A stretch of DNA of 64,000 nucleotides from WVYX01 sp039586815 (GTDB lineage Bacteria > Gemmatimonadota > Gemmatimonadetes > Gemmatimonadales > GWC2-71-9): positions 62,001-126,000 of the forward strand of contig JBDHJR010000004.1 of the NCBI GenBank assembly GCA_039586815.1, given 5' to 3'. Within the stretch, counting starts at the first letter, position 1; the number at the start of each line of letters is the position of its first letter. A program made the translations under genes and the position numbers. Below are positions 55,188-63,273 of this stretch, one piece after another. The notes under the pieces are model-generated. The model was not told the DNA's origin. It saw only the letters and a list, made by a program, of their open reading frames with translations, and searched no databases.

Positions 55188-55612
55188 AGGGCTATCTTGT
55201 GGTTCAGGCCGGCGGAGTGCGCTACGGTGTGGCGCTGGCAGACGTGCGGCAGGTCATCGAGTTGCCGCGGGCGTACGCCGCACCAAGCACGCATCGCGCC
55301 GTGCTGGGCCTGATTCGAGCGGGTGGGCGGCTCATGCCGCTGGTGGACCTCGGCGCGCTGGTGGAAGTGGAGCGCGACCCCGCCCCAGAGGCGATGTTGG
55401 GGGTCGTTACGCGATGCGCGGAGCGGGTAGTGGCGCTGGCGGTGGACGATGCAGAGGCTGTGGTGCACGAAGACCCCGGGCCCCTGCCCGATGGATGGGA
55501 TCTTCCCTGGGCCTCCGGGGTGGCCCGGGAGGGAGAGAATCTGATCCCGGTTCTAGACATGGACGTTCTGGCTGAGCGGCTCGTTTCCGTGAGCGCAACC
55601 GAGGAGAGATGA
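55184..55612 (+). CDS. CheW-like adaptor, diverged copy
   Basis: The 142-residue protein starts at ATG 55184 (ATGA overlap with cheB). GGVRYGVALADVRQVIEL, VLGLIRAGGRLMPLVDLG and LIPVLDMDVLAERL fit the CheW fold. Parts of the middle are less like the typical family, so it may bind a special partner such as one CheA or receptor class. It is followed at once by a more typical CheW. Confidence 0.82.
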   Translation: MKGYLVVQAGGVRYGVALADVRQVIELPRAYAAPSTHRAVLGLIRAGGRLMPLVDLGALVEVERDPAPEAMLGVVTRCAERVVALAVDDAEAVVHEDPGPLPDGWDLPWASGVAREGENLIPVLDMDVLAERLVSVSATEER

Positions 55613-56085
55613 GTACGGGAGACGAAGTCCAGCTCGTCACCTTTCGTGTCGGTGGACACGACTTCGCGGTGAACATCTTCCAGGTGGAGCGTATCCTGCG
55701 TTACCAGGATCCCGCTCCCCTGCCAAAGGCTCCCGCCTATCTCGAGGGTGTGGTGCGGTACGGCGACGCGGTCGTGCCACTGATGGATCTGCGCAAACGC
55801 GTCGAGGCGGATGCGCCGGTGCGCGACGACACCCGCATCATGATCCTCGAGCTCGAGGGCGAGAAGATTGGTGTCGTGGTGGATGCCGTGCAGGAGGTGC
55901 TGCGCGTGGGGGCGGAGCGGATCAGCCCTCCGTCATCGCTCGTGCGGGGGCTGGCGGCGAAGTACATCAGCGGTGTGGTCGCGGACGGCGATCGTACGTT
56001 CGTCGTGCTCCACGCCGGCAAACTCCTCTCGTCGAAGGAGCGGCTGGAGCTCGAGAAGCTGCAAGTGGAGGCGTCTCATGAGTGA
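55609..56085 (+). CDS. cheW: CheW chemotaxis adaptor
   Basis: The 158-residue protein shows the full CheW pattern: LVTFRVGGHDFAVNIFQVER, YLEGVVRYGDAVVPLMDLRK and KIGVVVDAVQEVLRV. It should join receptors and CheA in the signalling array. A short charged helix extends its C-terminus (KERLELEKLQVEASHE). The start overlaps the previous stop by four bases, and the TPR gene begins inside its end. Three CheW proteins in one cluster suggest mixed arrays. Confidence 0.92.
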   Translation: MSTGDEVQLVTFRVGGHDFAVNIFQVERILRYQDPAPLPKAPAYLEGVVRYGDAVVPLMDLRKRVEADAPVRDDTRIMILELEGEKIGVVVDAVQEVLRVGAERISPPSSLVRGLAAKYISGVVADGDRTFVVLHAGKLLSSKERLELEKLQVEASHE

Positions 56086-56935
56086 CTCCCTCATATCGTC
56101 GCTGCGCGGCGAATACGACTCCATCGCCCGGCGTCTCGGCTCAGATCCCGGCGGCGAGGAGCGCGAAGACCTCAAGGCCGAGATCATCACTCTGTTCAAG
56201 ACCGTCGATCAGACGATTGCCGATCTCTCCGAGCTCAAGGAGAGCATCCGCGTGCTGGTGGACAAGTACAAGGAGCTGTCCCAGAGCGAGAGCGGCGACC
56301 AGGCGCCGCAGTTCACGGGCGCGGTTCCCGTCATGCAGGATCACCTGGGCGCCACCACGTTCATCGAGAAGGGCTGGAGCCTCATATCGCTGGGTGACTA
56401 CGGCGGCGCGATCCAGTCGCTCAACAAGGCGCTGCAGCTCTCCCCCGGCGACGTGCAGGCGCACTCGCTGCTGGGTTGGGCGCAGATGTTGAGTGAAGAC
56501 TACGACTCGGCCATGGGGACCTTCCAGATGGTACTGGCGAAGGAGCCGGCGAATTCGCTGGCCCGCATCAACGTCGGGTACATCTGTCTCAAGAAGGAGA
56601 TCTTCGGCGAGGCGATCGAGCACCTGTCCAAGGCGATCAGGCTCGACAACGACAAGAAGGCCACGCTCTACGCGCACTTCTATCTCGGGCTCGTGTACCT
56701 GGAGCGCGAGATGTACGAGGACGCCCAGACGTTCTTCGGAAAGACCCTGAAACTCGGCCCGAACCTGATCGAAGCCTACTACGAGCTGGGGCGCTCGTAC
56801 TGGCATGCAGGGGACCGCGATGCGGCCCAGCGGGCATGGGAGGAGGGGTATCAGGCCAACAAGTTCAATCCGTGGGGCAAGCGCTGCAAGGAGACGCTGG
56901 ACCTGGTCGCGCAGGGCCAGGAGCCGCCACGCTAG
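56078..56935 (+). CDS. TPR-repeat protein at the end of the chemosensory run
   Basis: The 285-residue soluble protein starts at ATG 56078. Residues ~1-75 form a helical, coiled segment (LKAEIITLFKTVDQTIADL). TPR units follow: GWSLISLGDYGGAIQSLNKA, LGWAQMLSEDYDSAMGTFQM and YELGRSYWHAGDRDAAQRAW. No signal peptide is present. It may bind chemosensory or GTPase components. The metalloprotease gene overlaps its 3' end or follows with almost no gap. Confidence 0.85.
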   Translation: MSDSLISSLRGEYDSIARRLGSDPGGEEREDLKAEIITLFKTVDQTIADLSELKESIRVLVDKYKELSQSESGDQAPQFTGAVPVMQDHLGATTFIEKGWSLISLGDYGGAIQSLNKALQLSPGDVQAHSLLGWAQMLSEDYDSAMGTFQMVLAKEPANSLARINVGYICLKKEIFGEAIEHLSKAIRLDNDKKATLYAHFYLGLVYLEREMYEDAQTFFGKTLKLGPNLIEAYYELGRSYWHAGDRDAAQRAWEEGYQANKFNPWGKRCKETLDLVAQGQEPPR

Positions 56936-57795
56936 CAGCCCTCTTCCTCTTCTTGCTCGCGCTGCCGCAGCAGCCCTCCGTGGTGAACGTGGGCAGCGTG
57001 ACGGTGGTGTACTGGTCCGACGAGGCTACTGCAATAGCCCTCGCCGAGCTCGCCGACCGCGGCGGACCCTGGCCCGGCATTCCCCAGCCGCCCCCCCAGC
57101 GCATCCGCCTGGTCCTCGCGACCAACGATGCGCAGTTCGACTCGATCACCGCGGGACGACTCCCGGAGTGGGGAGCGGCGGCCGCCTATCCGGGGAGCCG
57201 CACCATCGTGTTGCAGGTGGATCGCGATTATCGCAGGCTGCTGAGGCACGAGATGGCGCACCTCGCCCTGCACAGCGTGGTACGGCGCGTTCCCCGCTGG
57301 TTCGACGAGGGATACGCCGCTCACGCGGCGGCAGAGTGGGACCAGGCAGATGTGCTGCAGGTGAACTGGATCGTGCTGCGTGGCGTGGTGCCGACGCTGG
57401 CCGGTCTCGACCGGCACATTCGGGACGGCGGTGCGGTGGAGGCCGAGGCGTCCTACGCGCTCGCGACCACGGCCGTGCGGCTGCTGGAGCGCCTGGGAGG
57501 TGAACGGGGCCTGGAGCCACTCATCACCACGTTGCGGGACACGCCGAACTTCGACGAGGCATTGCGCGGCACGTACCAGATCACGCTCGGGCAGTTCGAG
57601 ACGATGTGGCGCCGTGACCTGCGCAGGCGCTACGGTTGGCTGTTGATCTTCAGCTCGGTGACGCTGTTCTGGGCCTTCGTGAGCCTGCTGCTGGTGGTGC
57701 TGTGGGCGAGGCGGCGGCAACGCGATCGGGAGCGGCGCCAAGCCCTTGAGAATGGGTGGTTTGTACCCGAAGATGAGTGGAACCCGGATGCTTGA
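56836..57795 (+). CDS. Membrane-anchored HExxH zinc metalloprotease-like protein
   Basis: The product has the zinc motif HEMAH and, about 17 residues on, a downstream glutamate in RWFDEGYAAHAA, as in MA-clan (gluzincin) peptidases. One membrane helix near the C-terminus (LIFSSVTLFWAFVSLLLVVL) and a basic tail follow. The start is uncertain. ATG 56836 gives 319 residues but overlaps the TPR gene by 100 bases. The likely signal-like stretch LAALFLFLLALPQQ begins ~80 bases later and has an AGGAG site but no normal start codon. The catalytic domain probably faces the periplasm. Substrate unknown. Confidence 0.75.
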   Translation: MGGGVSGQQVQSVGQALQGDAGPGRAGPGAATLAALFLFLLALPQQPSVVNVGSVTVVYWSDEATAIALAELADRGGPWPGIPQPPPQRIRLVLATNDAQFDSITAGRLPEWGAAAAYPGSRTIVLQVDRDYRRLLRHEMAHLALHSVVRRVPRWFDEGYAAHAAAEWDQADVLQVNWIVLRGVVPTLAGLDRHIRDGGAVEAEASYALATTAVRLLERLGGERGLEPLITTLRDTPNFDEALRGTYQITLGQFETMWRRDLRRRYGWLLIFSSVTLFWAFVSLLLVVLWARRRQRDRERRQALENGWFVPEDEWNPDA

Positions 57796-57828
57796 CGGCT
57801 TCGGAACCTGCGGTTAGCCTGAGTGTCT

Positions 57829-58014
57829 ATGTTAAATGGAATAGGGTCGCCCGCGCGGCTGCGGTTCCGGCGACGGAACCTGGTGCTTCTGGGCGGCGCG
57901 CTTGCCTCGATCGCGGTCGGCTACGCGCTGCTCGCGGGGGGGTCGATCACGGTGGCGCCCGTACTGTTGGTGCTGGGCTACTGTGTCCTGTTCCCGCTGG
58001 GCTTGGCGCTCTGA
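57829..58014 (+). CDS. DUF3098-like small membrane protein
   Basis: The 61-residue protein has a basic start (ARLRFRRRN) and two membrane helices joined by SITVAPVLL. The layout of LVLLGGALASIAVGYALLAGG, then a turn and APVLLVLGY, resembles DUF3098, a small family common in the FCB group whose role is not known. ATG 57829 is preferred; a GTG six bases upstream is in frame. It lies just before tRNA-Val. Confidence 0.65.
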   Translation: MLNGIGSPARLRFRRRNLVLLGGALASIAVGYALLAGGSITVAPVLLVLGYCVLFPLGLAL

Positions 58015-58028
58015 GTTGACCGCCATTT

Positions 58029-58102
58029 GGGCGAATAGCTCAGGGGTTTAGAGCGCCTGCCTTACAAGCAGGAAGTCGGGGGTTCAAATCCCTCTTCGCC
58101 CA
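58029..58102 (+). tRNA. tRNA-Val (anticodon UAC)
   Basis: A 74-base cloverleaf runs from GGGCGAA to TTCGCCC with discriminator A. The D-arm has TAGCTCAGGGG, the anticodon stem CCTGC/GCAGG encloses CTTACAA (anticodon TAC at 58063-58065), and the T-arm has GGTTCAAATC. No CCA is encoded. It lies 15 bases after the DUF3098-like gene. Confidence 0.96.
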
Positions 58103-58121
58103 TCTCGCTTGACGATGACCT

Positions 58122-58141
58122 GGCCCGGGTGAGACCGGGCC
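58122..58141 (+). terminator. Possible terminator hairpin after tRNA-Val
   Basis: GGCCCGG (58122-58128) pairs with CCGGGCC (58135-58141) around a six-base loop, 20 bases after the tRNA. No T run follows, so it may only trim the tRNA transcript or slow the polymerase. Confidence 0.35.
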
Positions 58142-58161
58142 GCCAGAACCGGAGGGCGCAA

Positions 58162-59958
58162 GTGGTGCGGTGGACACCAATGATTGTTCGGACGATGGTG
58201 GCGGCAGTTGGCGTGAGCCTTGTGTGGACGGCCACGGCGACCAGTGCCAACGCGCAGTTCGGAGCTCCTACGGGGCCGCGAGAGCGCGTTCTGTTTCTGG
58301 TGCCCGCGACCGCCGACCCCACGGAGAGGGAGTTTGGGGCGGCCGTGGCGCTGGAAGTGCGCGACCGTATGACAGGGAAGTTCCGCAACGACGTCGTCAC
58401 CGTCAGCAGCGAGCAAGTGTGCTCGGTGCTGCAAGAGTCGGCCTACGCGTGCGACGTGGCGCTCGGCCAAGCGGACGCCGACCGTCTGGCGCGCGCGCTG
58501 AGAGCCGACGCGTACATCATCGGCTCCATCTGGCGGGAGGAAGGCGCGCCGATGGGCCACTTCCGCATGGTGGATATCGGTCGCTCGGGCTTGTCGGGCT
58601 GGATGACCGTCGACGGCGCGGGCGATGAAACCGCAAGGGACTTCGCGCGCACGATCGCCGACTCGCTCGAACCGCAGGTGAGGGCCGCGGAGCGGGCGCG
58701 CCAGTGCTCCGACGAGCGCGACCGCGGTGACTTCGAGGATGCCATAGACCGTGCCCACCGGGTGTTCCGCGATTACCCGAACCACCCGTCGTCTGCGATG
58801 TGTGCCGAGGTGGCCTCGGAAGCGCTCGAGGAGCCGGCAGATTCCCAGATCGTATACCTGCAGCGAGCCGTAGAAGGCGACCCGCTCCTGGGGCGGGCGT
58901 GGGAGCGTCTCGGGCTGCTGTATCAGCGGGCGGGCGATTCCACCGCCGCATTGGGTGCGTTCGTGAACCAGAGCCGCTCGGACGTGGCCGACCGGCAGTT
59001 GCGCATCGGCGTGATCGCCGGCGCCATCACGATGCAGGAGTATGAGACCGCGCGCGAGCTGGCCGACGAGTGGCTGGGCGGCAACCCGGGGGACGTCGAG
59101 GTGCTGCAGCTCCAGGCGCGCGCATGTATCGAGGGCAGTCTGTGGGACTGCGCCATGGACGCGCTGACGGCGCAGTACGCGGCCGACACCAGCCTGCACG
59201 GCCAGGACGTGTTCTACCAACAGGTGCTCGGGGCCGCTCAGGCACTGGGTGACGTGCACGCCGAGCTGGAGTGGTCGGGCCGGGCAGTGGCCAACATACC
59301 CGAGTCCACCGTGTTGTGGCGCGCGCACGCCACGGTGCTGGCGGCGGCCGCTGAGGACACGATCTTCGTCGAGGAAGAGCTGCGGGCGGTGCTCGCCGAT
59401 TCGACGATCGTGGTGTACGAGCACATGCTGATGATGGACTCCACGGACGTGCGCAGCGCGGTGGCCGCCGCGACGTTCCTGCTGGACGGCCTCGTGGTGG
59501 ACACGGCCGTCGCGCTCGACACGGAGAGGATGTTCAGGGGGTTCGAGTTCCTGGACCACGCCACGCGGGTCAGCGCCGACACTGCCGTGCTGATGAACGC
59601 TGCGGTGAAGTACTATCAGACCGGCTCCGCGCTGGTGCAGACGCGGCAGCAGATCCCATTCGCGGTCGAGCTGTTGGAGAGGGCGGTCGAGTTCGACGTG
59701 CTGGGGCGGCTCACGGTGCAGAGCAACTTCTTCCTCGGGCTGGGCCTGATGTTCCGGATATTCGAGTTCGACCCCGAGGTCACCGCGACCGAGTCGTGCG
59801 ATCTGGTGGACCAGGAGGCCGACATGATCGCCCGCGGCAAGGCGGCGATGGCCATCGGCTCCGAGCTCGCACCGGAGCAGTCGCAGCAGTTCATGCAGCA
59901 GTTCGAAGCCTTCGAACAGCGGGTGCCGCAGCTGCGGCGTGCCTACAACTGCCGCTGA
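58162..59958 (+). CDS. Secreted TPR-repeat protein (paralogue of the protein at 10409-12250)
   Basis: The 598-residue protein starts at GTG 58162, five bases after GGAGGG; a GTG 33 bases upstream lacks such a site. A signal peptide ends near SANAQ. The N-terminal domain has ERVLFLVPATADPTEREFGA, then ADAYIIGSIWREE, parallel to the 10.4-kb protein. TPR-like units follow, such as VYLQRAVEGDPLLGRAWERL. The C-terminus again has paired cysteines (SCDLVDQEADMIARG and AYNC). It is framed by the two tRNA genes. Function is unknown; a periplasmic scaffold is likely. Confidence 0.82.
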   Translation: MVRWTPMIVRTMVAAVGVSLVWTATATSANAQFGAPTGPRERVLFLVPATADPTEREFGAAVALEVRDRMTGKFRNDVVTVSSEQVCSVLQESAYACDVALGQADADRLARALRADAYIIGSIWREEGAPMGHFRMVDIGRSGLSGWMTVDGAGDETARDFARTIADSLEPQVRAAERARQCSDERDRGDFEDAIDRAHRVFRDYPNHPSSAMCAEVASEALEEPADSQIVYLQRAVEGDPLLGRAWERLGLLYQRAGDSTAALGAFVNQSRSDVADRQLRIGVIAGAITMQEYETARELADEWLGGNPGDVEVLQLQARACIEGSLWDCAMDALTAQYAADTSLHGQDVFYQQVLGAAQALGDVHAELEWSGRAVANIPESTVLWRAHATVLAAAAEDTIFVEEELRAVLADSTIVVYEHMLMMDSTDVRSAVAAATFLLDGLVVDTAVALDTERMFRGFEFLDHATRVSADTAVLMNAAVKYYQTGSALVQTRQQIPFAVELLERAVEFDVLGRLTVQSNFFLGLGLMFRIFEFDPEVTATESCDLVDQEADMIARGKAAMAIGSELAPEQSQQFMQQFEAFEQRVPQLRRAYNCR

Positions 59959-59965
59959 CCGGCGC

Positions 59966-59994
59966 TTGATAACGGCCCTCGGCGTGTCTACATT
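59966..59994 (+). promoter_or_regulatory. Promoter of tRNA-Asp
   Basis: TTGATA (59966-59971) and TACATT (59989-59994) are spaced by 17 bases, close to the standard sigma70 pattern. A transcript would start about 13 bases before the mature tRNA at 60014. The context between a stop codon and a tRNA gene supports it. Confidence 0.65.
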
Positions 59995-60013
59995 GCCACG
60001 CTACCTGTGGTAT

Positions 60014-60088
60014 GGGGCTGTAGCTCAGTTTGGTTAGAGTGCCGGTCTGTCACACCGGAGGCCGCGGGTTCAAGTCCCGTCAGCCCCG
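60014..60088 (+). tRNA. tRNA-Asp (anticodon GUC)
   Basis: A 75-base cloverleaf runs from GGGGCTG to CAGCCCC with discriminator G. The D-arm has TAGCTCAGTTTGG, the anticodon stem CCGGT/ACCGG encloses CTGTCAC (anticodon GTC at 60049-60051), and the T-arm has GGGTTCAAGTCCC. It has its own promoter and terminator. CCA is not encoded. Confidence 0.96.
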
Positions 60089-60117
60089 CTCGCATCATGA
60101 CGTCTCCAGTGAGTACC

Positions 60118-60150
60118 GGCCCCGCGCAACGTTCGCGGGGCCGTCGCTTT
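60118..60150 (+). terminator. Terminator of tRNA-Asp
   Basis: A perfect 9-bp stem, GGCCCCGCG (60118-60126) with CGCGGGGCC (60134-60142), encloses seven bases and is followed by GTCGCTTTA. It separates the tRNA unit from rsmH, whose start lies 22 bases beyond the stem. Confidence 0.7.
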
Positions 60151-60164
60151 ATGGGGGTAATTGC

Positions 60165-61070
60165 TTGAGGGAGCGCCACCTGCCGGTCCTCGCGGATGCC
60201 GTCGCCGAGCTGGTGGCGGGCTGTCGCCGCGTGGTGGACGGCACGGTCGGCGGCGGCGGCCACGCGGAGCGGATGAGGGCCGCGGGGGCCGAGGTGCTGG
60301 CGGTGGACCGCGACCCCGACGCGCGGGCCCGCGCCCGGGAACAGCTGGGCGACCAAGGCACATACTGGGTTCCTGGGCGCTTCGGCGACCCCGGGGTGCT
60401 GGCCGAGATCGCCCGCTTCCAACCCGATTTCGTGCTGCTCGACCTGGGGGTCTCCTCCGAGCAGCTCGACACCGATGAACGGGGCTTCTCTTTTCGCCCC
60501 GGGGTGCCGCTCGACATGCGCATGGACCGCAGCGGCCCCAGCGCGGCAGATCTGCTGAACCGGCTCCCCCAGAGCGAGCTGGCGGAGATCTTCCGCGATT
60601 ACGGCGACGAGCGGCGCTCCCGCCGCCTCGCGGCTACCGTGGTGCGGCGCCGCCGTAGTCCTTTCGCCACCAGCGACGACCTGGTGAACGCCATCCGAGA
60701 TGCCCTGGGGCCGCGCACCGGCCCGTCGACCTTCGCCCGGCTGTTCCAGGCGGTGCGCATCGCGGTCAACGACGAGCTGGGCGAGCTGCGCCGGGCGCTT
60801 CCGGCCCTGCGCGACGCGCTCCAACCCGGGGGCAGGTTGGCCGTGATTAGCTATCATTCGGGCGAGGATCGAATCGTGAAACACATGTTTCGGGAGTGGG
60901 CGCGATCGTGTGTGTGTCCGCCGGCGCAGCCCGTGTGCAACTGCCGCGGCCGTGCTCTCGGGCAGCTCGACCCGCCCAAGCCGGTTCTGCCCGCGGCTGC
61001 CGAGATAGCCGCCAACCCGCGCGCGCGAAGCGCCAGGTTACGCGCGTTCCGGACGCATGGTACAACCTAG
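60165..61070 (+). CDS. rsmH: 16S rRNA (cytosine1402-N4)-methyltransferase
   Basis: The 301-residue enzyme (also called MraW) methylates C1402 in the ribosomal P site. The SAM motif GTVGGGGHAERM, the block VLLDLGVSSEQLD, and AVISYHSGEDRIVKHMF near the end are diagnostic. I chose TTG 60165 with a GGGGGT site; the open frame upstream covers the tRNA gene and is not coding. It is the first gene of the division and cell-wall cluster. No mraZ gene lies before it. Confidence 0.95.
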   Translation: MRERHLPVLADAVAELVAGCRRVVDGTVGGGGHAERMRAAGAEVLAVDRDPDARARAREQLGDQGTYWVPGRFGDPGVLAEIARFQPDFVLLDLGVSSEQLDTDERGFSFRPGVPLDMRMDRSGPSAADLLNRLPQSELAEIFRDYGDERRSRRLAATVVRRRRSPFATSDDLVNAIRDALGPRTGPSTFARLFQAVRIAVNDELGELRRALPALRDALQPGGRLAVISYHSGEDRIVKHMFREWARSCVCPPAQPVCNCRGRALGQLDPPKPVLPAAAEIAANPRARSARLRAFRTHGTT

Positions 61071-61347
61071 AGGCCGCGTCTGGGTCGCTCTGTGGCTCGT
61101 ATTCGTCCTCGCCATCCTGGCGTGGGTCGTCGCGCGGCAGACCTCTGCGGTGGTGAGTGCGGGCGAGCTGGATGACCTGCGCAACGAGCGCTCGCTGCTC
61201 GAGGCGCGCCGCGCCGAACTGCTGCGACGCATTCGCGAGGGGGAGAGCCGCGCAGTGCTCGTCCCCCGTGCAGAGTCGCTGGGTCTCCGTATGCCTGCCG
61301 ACAGCGAGATAGTGATCCTGCCCGCGCCAGTCCCCGGAGAGCGCTGA
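61057..61347 (+). CDS. ftsL: FtsL-like cell division protein
   Basis: The 96-residue protein has one membrane helix (VWVALWLVFVLAILAWVVA), a short coiled segment (DLRNERSLLEARRAELLRRI) and a small end domain. Sequence similarity in FtsL is low in general; the size, single-pass layout and position between rsmH and ftsI make the call. FtsL joins FtsB and FtsQ at the division site and activates FtsWI. It overlaps rsmH by 14 bases. Confidence 0.82.
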   Translation: MVQPRGRVWVALWLVFVLAILAWVVARQTSAVVSAGELDDLRNERSLLEARRAELLRRIREGESRAVLVPRAESLGLRMPADSEIVILPAPVPGER

Positions 61348-61350
61348 CGC

Positions 61351-63273
61351 ATGGCGCGCGAGCGGGTGAGGTTGCGAGTGGTGCAGCTGGCGTTTGGTCT
61401 CGCCCTGCTGGTGCTCCTGGTGCGTGCCGCGCAGGTACAGCTCGGTCAGGGAGGGCGGCACTACGCGACCGCTCAGGCGCAGGGCACCGAGCGCGTCGAG
61501 CTTCCCGCGCGGCGCGGCACGATCTACGATCGCAACGGCGTTCCACTGGCGCTCACCCAGGAGATATTCCGCGTCGGGGTCGCGCCAAACGAGTTGCGCG
61601 ACACGGCGGTTGCCGCGCGCGCTCTAGCCGACGCGCTGGACGTCCCTCTCACAACGGTCCGGCGCCGTCTGCAGCAGTCGTGGGTGCACTTCCACGGTCC
61701 CTACTCCGCAGTTCAAGTGGCGCCGTTGCGGCTGCTCAGAGGAGTGTATCCCGAGCGGGAGCTGGTGCGATTCTATCCCGATCCCGACCTCGCGAGCGTC
61801 GTGTTGGGACGGCCCGAGGCCGAGGGGCGGCCCTCCAGCGGGCTGGAGCGGATGTTGGACGAGTGGCTCGTTGGCGTACCGGGGCAGGCGGTGGTGCTGC
61901 GGGACCGACAGGGCCGGCGAATCGAGTCACCCTCGAGCCTGTCGGCCTTTCCGGTGCCGGGGCACGACGTGTACCTGACGATTGACGCCGAGTTGCAGGA
62001 GATCGTGGAGCGGGCTCTGCTGGACGGGATCGACCGCTACGAGGCGCTCGGTGGGGACGTGGTGGCCCTGAATCCCCGCAGCGGGGAGATTCTGGCGATC
62101 GCCTCTCGCGACGCAGACGGGCGTAGTGTGGCGAGCGCCTTCACCAGCGTATTCGAGCCGGGCTCGACCGCGAAGCTGTTCGCAGCCGGGGCGCTGCTCA
62201 GCAATGGCGTCGCGGAAGCCGATGACAGCGTGTGGGCCGAGGAAGGGGAGTTTCGCTACGGCGACCGAACGATCCACGACGACCATCCGAACGGCTGGCT
62301 CACCCTCGCCGGTGTGATCGAGCAGTCGAGCAACATCGGTATCGTGAAGCTGGGGCAGCGCCTCAGCGCGGTACAGCAATACGAGATGCTGCGCGACTTC
62401 GGACTCGGCACACCCACCGGAGTTGAGTACCCGGCCGAATCGCCGGGGCTGCTGAAGCCGCCCCACGAGTGGAGCGGCACGACGCCTGCCAGTCTCGCCA
62501 TGGGGTACGAGGTCGCCGTGACCGTGCTCCAGTTGGCGCAGGCCTACGCCGCCGTCGCAAGCGGGGGCGTCCTGGTGCAACCCACCTTGGTGGGCGAGAT
62601 CCGCAGGCCGGAAGGCAAGACGGTGTACCGGCACGTGCCGGAGCCGGTGCGCCGCGTGGTGCAGCCCGACGTGGCGGCCCAGCTGCGCGCCATGCTGCAC
62701 GGAGTCGTGTACCGTGGAGGAACCGGGGCCACGGCGGCCCTCTCGAGTTACGAGATCGCCGGTAAGACGGGAACGGCGCGCCGCGCCGGTCCCGGCGGCT
62801 ATGTTCCCGGCTCATACGTGGCGAACTTCGCGTCGCTGTTCCCCGCCGACGATCCCCAGATCGTAATGGTCGTGAAGCTGGACGACCCGCAAGGCGCCTA
62901 TGCACAGCTCACCGCCGCTCCGATCACCCGGGAGGTCGTGGAGCAGCTGCTCGCGGCGCAATCGGGGGCGCTCGATCGGGCGCGCCTCACCGCCGAGGGG
63001 GCACCGGTATCGTCCGATCCGGCCATCGCGGCGGGGACCGTACCCTACGTGGTGGAGTGGCCTCCCCAGGAGCCCCGAGATCCGGGTGCGTCCAGCACCG
63101 TGCCGGACGTGTCGGGCAGTACGCTGCGCGATGCGGCACGGGCACTGCATCGCGCGGGCCTGAGAATGCGGGTTGAGGGTTGGGGCACGGTCACAAGAAC
63201 CGATCCACCGTCCGGCACCCGTGTGGCACCCGGTACGCTGGTGACGGTCACCGCCAGGGAGCGCAGCCGATGA
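61351..63273 (+). CDS. ftsI: Septal peptidoglycan transpeptidase FtsI (PBP3) with PASTA domain
   Basis: The 640-residue class B penicillin-binding protein cross-links septal wall. One membrane helix (LAFGLALLVLLVRA) is followed by a dimerisation domain from RGTIYDRNGVPLAL. The transpeptidase has S272 in FEPGSTAKLF (SxxK), SSN (326-328) and K472 in AGKTGTARR (KTG). A C-terminal PASTA domain (~585-640, TVPDVSGSTLRDAARAL) is less usual for FtsI of Gram-negative bacteria but seen in many phyla. It overlaps murE by four bases. Confidence 0.96.
   Translation: MARERVRLRVVQLAFGLALLVLLVRAAQVQLGQGGRHYATAQAQGTERVELPARRGTIYDRNGVPLALTQEIFRVGVAPNELRDTAVAARALADALDVPLTTVRRRLQQSWVHFHGPYSAVQVAPLRLLRGVYPERELVRFYPDPDLASVVLGRPEAEGRPSSGLERMLDEWLVGVPGQAVVLRDRQGRRIESPSSLSAFPVPGHDVYLTIDAELQEIVERALLDGIDRYEALGGDVVALNPRSGEILAIASRDADGRSVASAFTSVFEPGSTAKLFAAGALLSNGVAEADDSVWAEEGEFRYGDRTIHDDHPNGWLTLAGVIEQSSNIGIVKLGQRLSAVQQYEMLRDFGLGTPTGVEYPAESPGLLKPPHEWSGTTPASLAMGYEVAVTVLQLAQAYAAVASGGVLVQPTLVGEIRRPEGKTVYRHVPEPVRRVVQPDVAAQLRAMLHGVVYRGGTGATAALSSYEIAGKTGTARRAGPGGYVPGSYVANFASLFPADDPQIVMVVKLDDPQGAYAQLTAAPITREVVEQLLAAQSGALDRARLTAEGAPVSSDPAIAAGTVPYVVEWPPQEPRDPGASSTVPDVSGSTLRDAARALHRAGLRMRVEGWGTVTRTDPPSGTRVAPGTLVTVTARERSR

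Larger units (their letters stand above)
39867..57795 (+). other. Chemosensory/MglA/DnaA-like gene cluster (overview)
   Basis: Nineteen genes lie on one strand, with gaps of ten bases or less and many 1-4-base overlaps of stop and start codons. The content is three cheW, cheY, cheA, cheC, cheR, cheD, cheB, two DUF4388/TPR genes, two TPR genes, three Roadblock/LC7 proteins, an mglA-type GTPase, a double DnaA-type ATPase and a terminal metalloprotease. The array has all adaptation enzymes but no receptor or flagellar gene in view. It reads as one operon continuing from lspA-rluD. The likely output is polarity or pilus motility, which is inference from the MglA and PATAN components. Confidence 0.7.

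Noticed and set aside
60030..60164. In-frame extension of rsmH across tRNA-Asp
   Set aside because: The segment is the tRNA gene and its terminator, so it is not coding.
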